DNA of 64,000 nt, from positions 1,832,001 through 1,896,000 of the forward strand of contig JAXRKN010000044.1 of the NCBI GenBank assembly GCA_038502055.1, in the 5' to 3' direction. The notes beneath the pieces are model-generated. The model was not told where the DNA came from. It ran no database searches and was given only the letters and a program-made list of their open reading frames with translations. The position numbers and the translations under genes were made by a program. Shown here one piece after another: positions 62,075 to 64,000 of the stretch (positions are counted from its first letter, which is position 1; each line of letters opens with the position of its first letter). Origin of the DNA: Tanytarsus gracilentus. Its lineage: Eukaryota > Arthropoda > Insecta > Diptera > Chironomidae.

Positions 62075-62785
62075 AAATTTATATCTTTTATATCTTTTTA
62101 ACAGCTTTTAACATTTGCGAATTAATTCTTTTAAATTAAATGAAAGTTTTAATTAACGTTAATTGAGTGACTTTACAAAAAGAAAAAACATCTTTAAATT
62201 AAATAAAAATATTTTAAAAATTTATTATTGATAATTTTGGTGTCACTCCACCTCATGTTAATTTCTTCTTAAGTAAACTCTCATTTTTAGCATAACCCAA
62301 CAAAGTTGTCGTAATGCTTATATGCTCATTTTTCCGTTCGTCTGTTCCATCGTGAACTCAGCCCTAGAAACTTCTACCTGAGTCATGACCACGGACGGCC
62401 ATAATATCCATTTTTCATACAAAATTTCTCTTAGATGGCTTCATGGGTATCGTTGAACTCGTGATTGGACCAGAAATCGATTGGCAAAGATGATTTGAGG
62501 AATGTCCATCATGGACGGCCAGGAGTGCCACTAATGTTCATTTTTCAGAACTATGGCTTCATGTATCTTGTTGAACTCGTCTTTTGATGCCGAGTAGGAT
62601 GGAATGAGTCTTAAGTACTAAGGGCTTAGGTTCTTAAAGCCTGGCGTCAAAAATAAATCCTAAAGTCAAATTTTCGAATTTTTGTCTCCTAAACTTATTT
62701 TTAAAGCTATAACTGTTCGGATTGACTTAAACTGATTTTTTTTATATACTTGATTATCAAATACTGATATAAAAGATATAAATTT
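62075..62785. mobile_element. 710-bp insert bounded by a perfect 20-bp inverted repeat
   Basis: AAATTTATATCTTTTATATC at 62075-62094 and its exact reverse complement at 62766-62785 bound a segment whose inner part (about 62290-62660) is visibly less AT-rich than the surroundings. Inside are two imperfect direct copies of about 90 bp, near 62387-62480 and 62508-62592, with the landmarks GGACGGCCA, TTCATTTTTC, GGCTTCATG and GTTGAACTCGT. No coding frame of note. It fits a non-autonomous DNA element; the inverted ends are A/T-rich and partly self-palindromic, so chance or local expansion is not excluded. Confidence 0.55.
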
Positions 62786-63124
62786 ATATCTTTTAAATCT
62801 GATATTAAATTTATAATGCCGTGCTACGCCCCCGGGAGAAATTAAGGGAGGATGAAAAGTTAAAAATTCGTTTTTTTTCCTTTTAAAAAAATCTGTTAAA
62901 ATTCAAATATTTTTTAAACAGCTGACAACAAGTTCTGACCTTGAAAAAACTTCTAAAAGTAATTTTGCACATATTTGACAGTAATTAGGAAAGAGTTTGC
63001 TGATTGAATCAAAAATTTCTGGAAATGAACGTAATTAAGAAAAGTTTTGATTATTTATCAGTTAGAGCCATTAAATTCTATCCAAAATACCTCACTTTAT
63101 TTCAGTTTCATAATTTCACAAAGA

Positions 63125-63740
63125 ATGATCAAAAAAATAATTTTATTTAATTTTTTATTTTTCAAATCTTTTGTGGTAAAAATTTTAAATTTATTTAACG
63201 TTGCATTTAAAGGTTTTAATTTTTTAGTGGTCTCGCATGGAAGTTCATCGAGTTTTGTCGACATCAAATTATGAATTTGCAAATTTTACGATGGTTCTTG
63301 GAAACAAATCTAATGGCGAGAATTCGGTCAACATGACAGTCGATCTTTTTCAAGAACTTCTTAAAGTTCCCGTTTATTTAACATTTTCAGTTCCAGCTGA
63401 TAAAAACGATGAAAATTTTTCGAAAATAATTCTTAAAGTCACCATAAACATTTGTCGAATTCTCGATGGTGTTGCTGGTGATTTTTTCTCAAAAATGATT
63501 GAAACTGAATTGAAGAGGATTCGAGAGAGAATTTCGAGTAATTCATTAAAATGTCCTGTCCAAAAAGGAAGTTACAAACTCGATAATTTGATCATGAAAG
63601 ACAATTTTTTGCCTTCATATTTATTCACTCAAGATATTAAATACTTGGTGAACGCTAAAATTATGGCGAAAGTTGCAAATCAGAAAAATTTAGTGCTTTT
63701 GTTCACTGCACGATCGTACGGTCTAATTTTAAAAAATTAA
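63125..63740 (+). CDS. DUF1091-like secreted protein, array gene 7 (187 aa, second intron absent)
   Basis: Exons 63125-63175 (signal peptide MIKKIILFNFLFFKSFV) and 63228-63740. The frame runs straight through the point where every other array gene has intron 2 (after LKCPVQK, into GSYKLDNL), so that intron was lost. FSVPADKNDENF, INICRI and KCP are kept; the third cysteine is replaced (KYLVNAKI). Its central exon most resembles genes 1 and 2 (GVAGDFFSKMIETEL compared with GVVGDFMTKMIIDDL). A start at 63237 (WSR-M) would miss the signal peptide. The array may continue past the window edge. Confidence 0.77.
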
Positions 63741-63766
63741 AACTTTTTTATTGAATTTTGAACTAC

Positions 63767-63772
63767 AATAAA
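63767..63772 (+). terminator. Candidate polyadenylation signal of array gene 7
   Basis: AATAAA 27 bp after the stop codon. Nothing further is recognised up to the window end at 64000. Confidence 0.5.
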
Positions 63773-64000
63773 TTCCTAACTCAAAATAAGTTCCTTTAAT
63801 AAATACCTCACACACATAAATGAACCACACGAGGAGTCAACAATTGTTAATTCATCACAAATAAATGATCTGATTTGACATAAAAACTATCAAAAATTAA
63901 ATGGATGAGACACACATGAAGAGAGAAATTGAGGACAAGTCAAAATTGTTGGAATCCGAGTAAAAAATTGATGAGGTGAAAAATAAAATAAAATAAGTCA

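Overview
The window is animal nuclear DNA, most likely from a fly of the Nematocera type (midge or mosquito grade). It is very AT-rich, its compact genes have introns of about 50-80 nt with GT/AG ends, and it carries two neighbouring Tbx20-type T-box genes (the midline/H15 pair known from flies). It also holds a tandem array of small secreted proteins resembling the DUF1091 family, which is expanded in Diptera. I cannot name the species.

Layout. (1) 1-1507, minus strand: the first three coding exons of one Tbx20-type gene (gene A), whose 3' part lies beyond the left edge. (2) 1508-10898: shared head-to-head upstream region. It contains a nearly identical inverted repeat of about 520 bp (1877-2396 and 9995-10514), one arm upstream of each gene in the same orientation relative to that gene. 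(3) 10899-28887, plus strand: a complete second Tbx20-type gene (gene B), six exons, 494 residues. (4) 28888-56031: a 27 kb region with one intronless open reading frame (42264-42845) resembling the C-terminal coiled coil of nucleoporin Nup62, plus several repeat structures: a 114-bp element with inverted ends, about 1 kb of T-rich degenerate minisatellite, a 290-bp foldback palindrome and dispersed short motifs. (5) 56032-63740: seven tandem plus-strand genes for small secreted proteins, two of them damaged (an in-frame stop and a frameshift), with a 700-bp inverted-repeat-bounded insert between the sixth and seventh.

How the parts relate. Genes A and B are paralogous T-box transcription factors with the same exon lengths for exons 1-3, the same intron phases and an eh1-like repressor motif. 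Their flanking arms and the second half of exon 3 are far more alike than the rest of their coding sequence, which suggests gene conversion or very strong constraint. The long sparse flanks and introns fit a developmental gene with a large cis-regulatory domain. The array genes share one architecture: a separate 16-17 codon signal-peptide exon, a central exon ending at a Cys-Pro motif, and a last exon.

The least explained signal is the 12-mer GGTTCGAATCCT, identical to a tRNA T-arm / Pol III B box. It occurs at least ten times exactly in AT-rich non-coding sequence without any tRNA around it.
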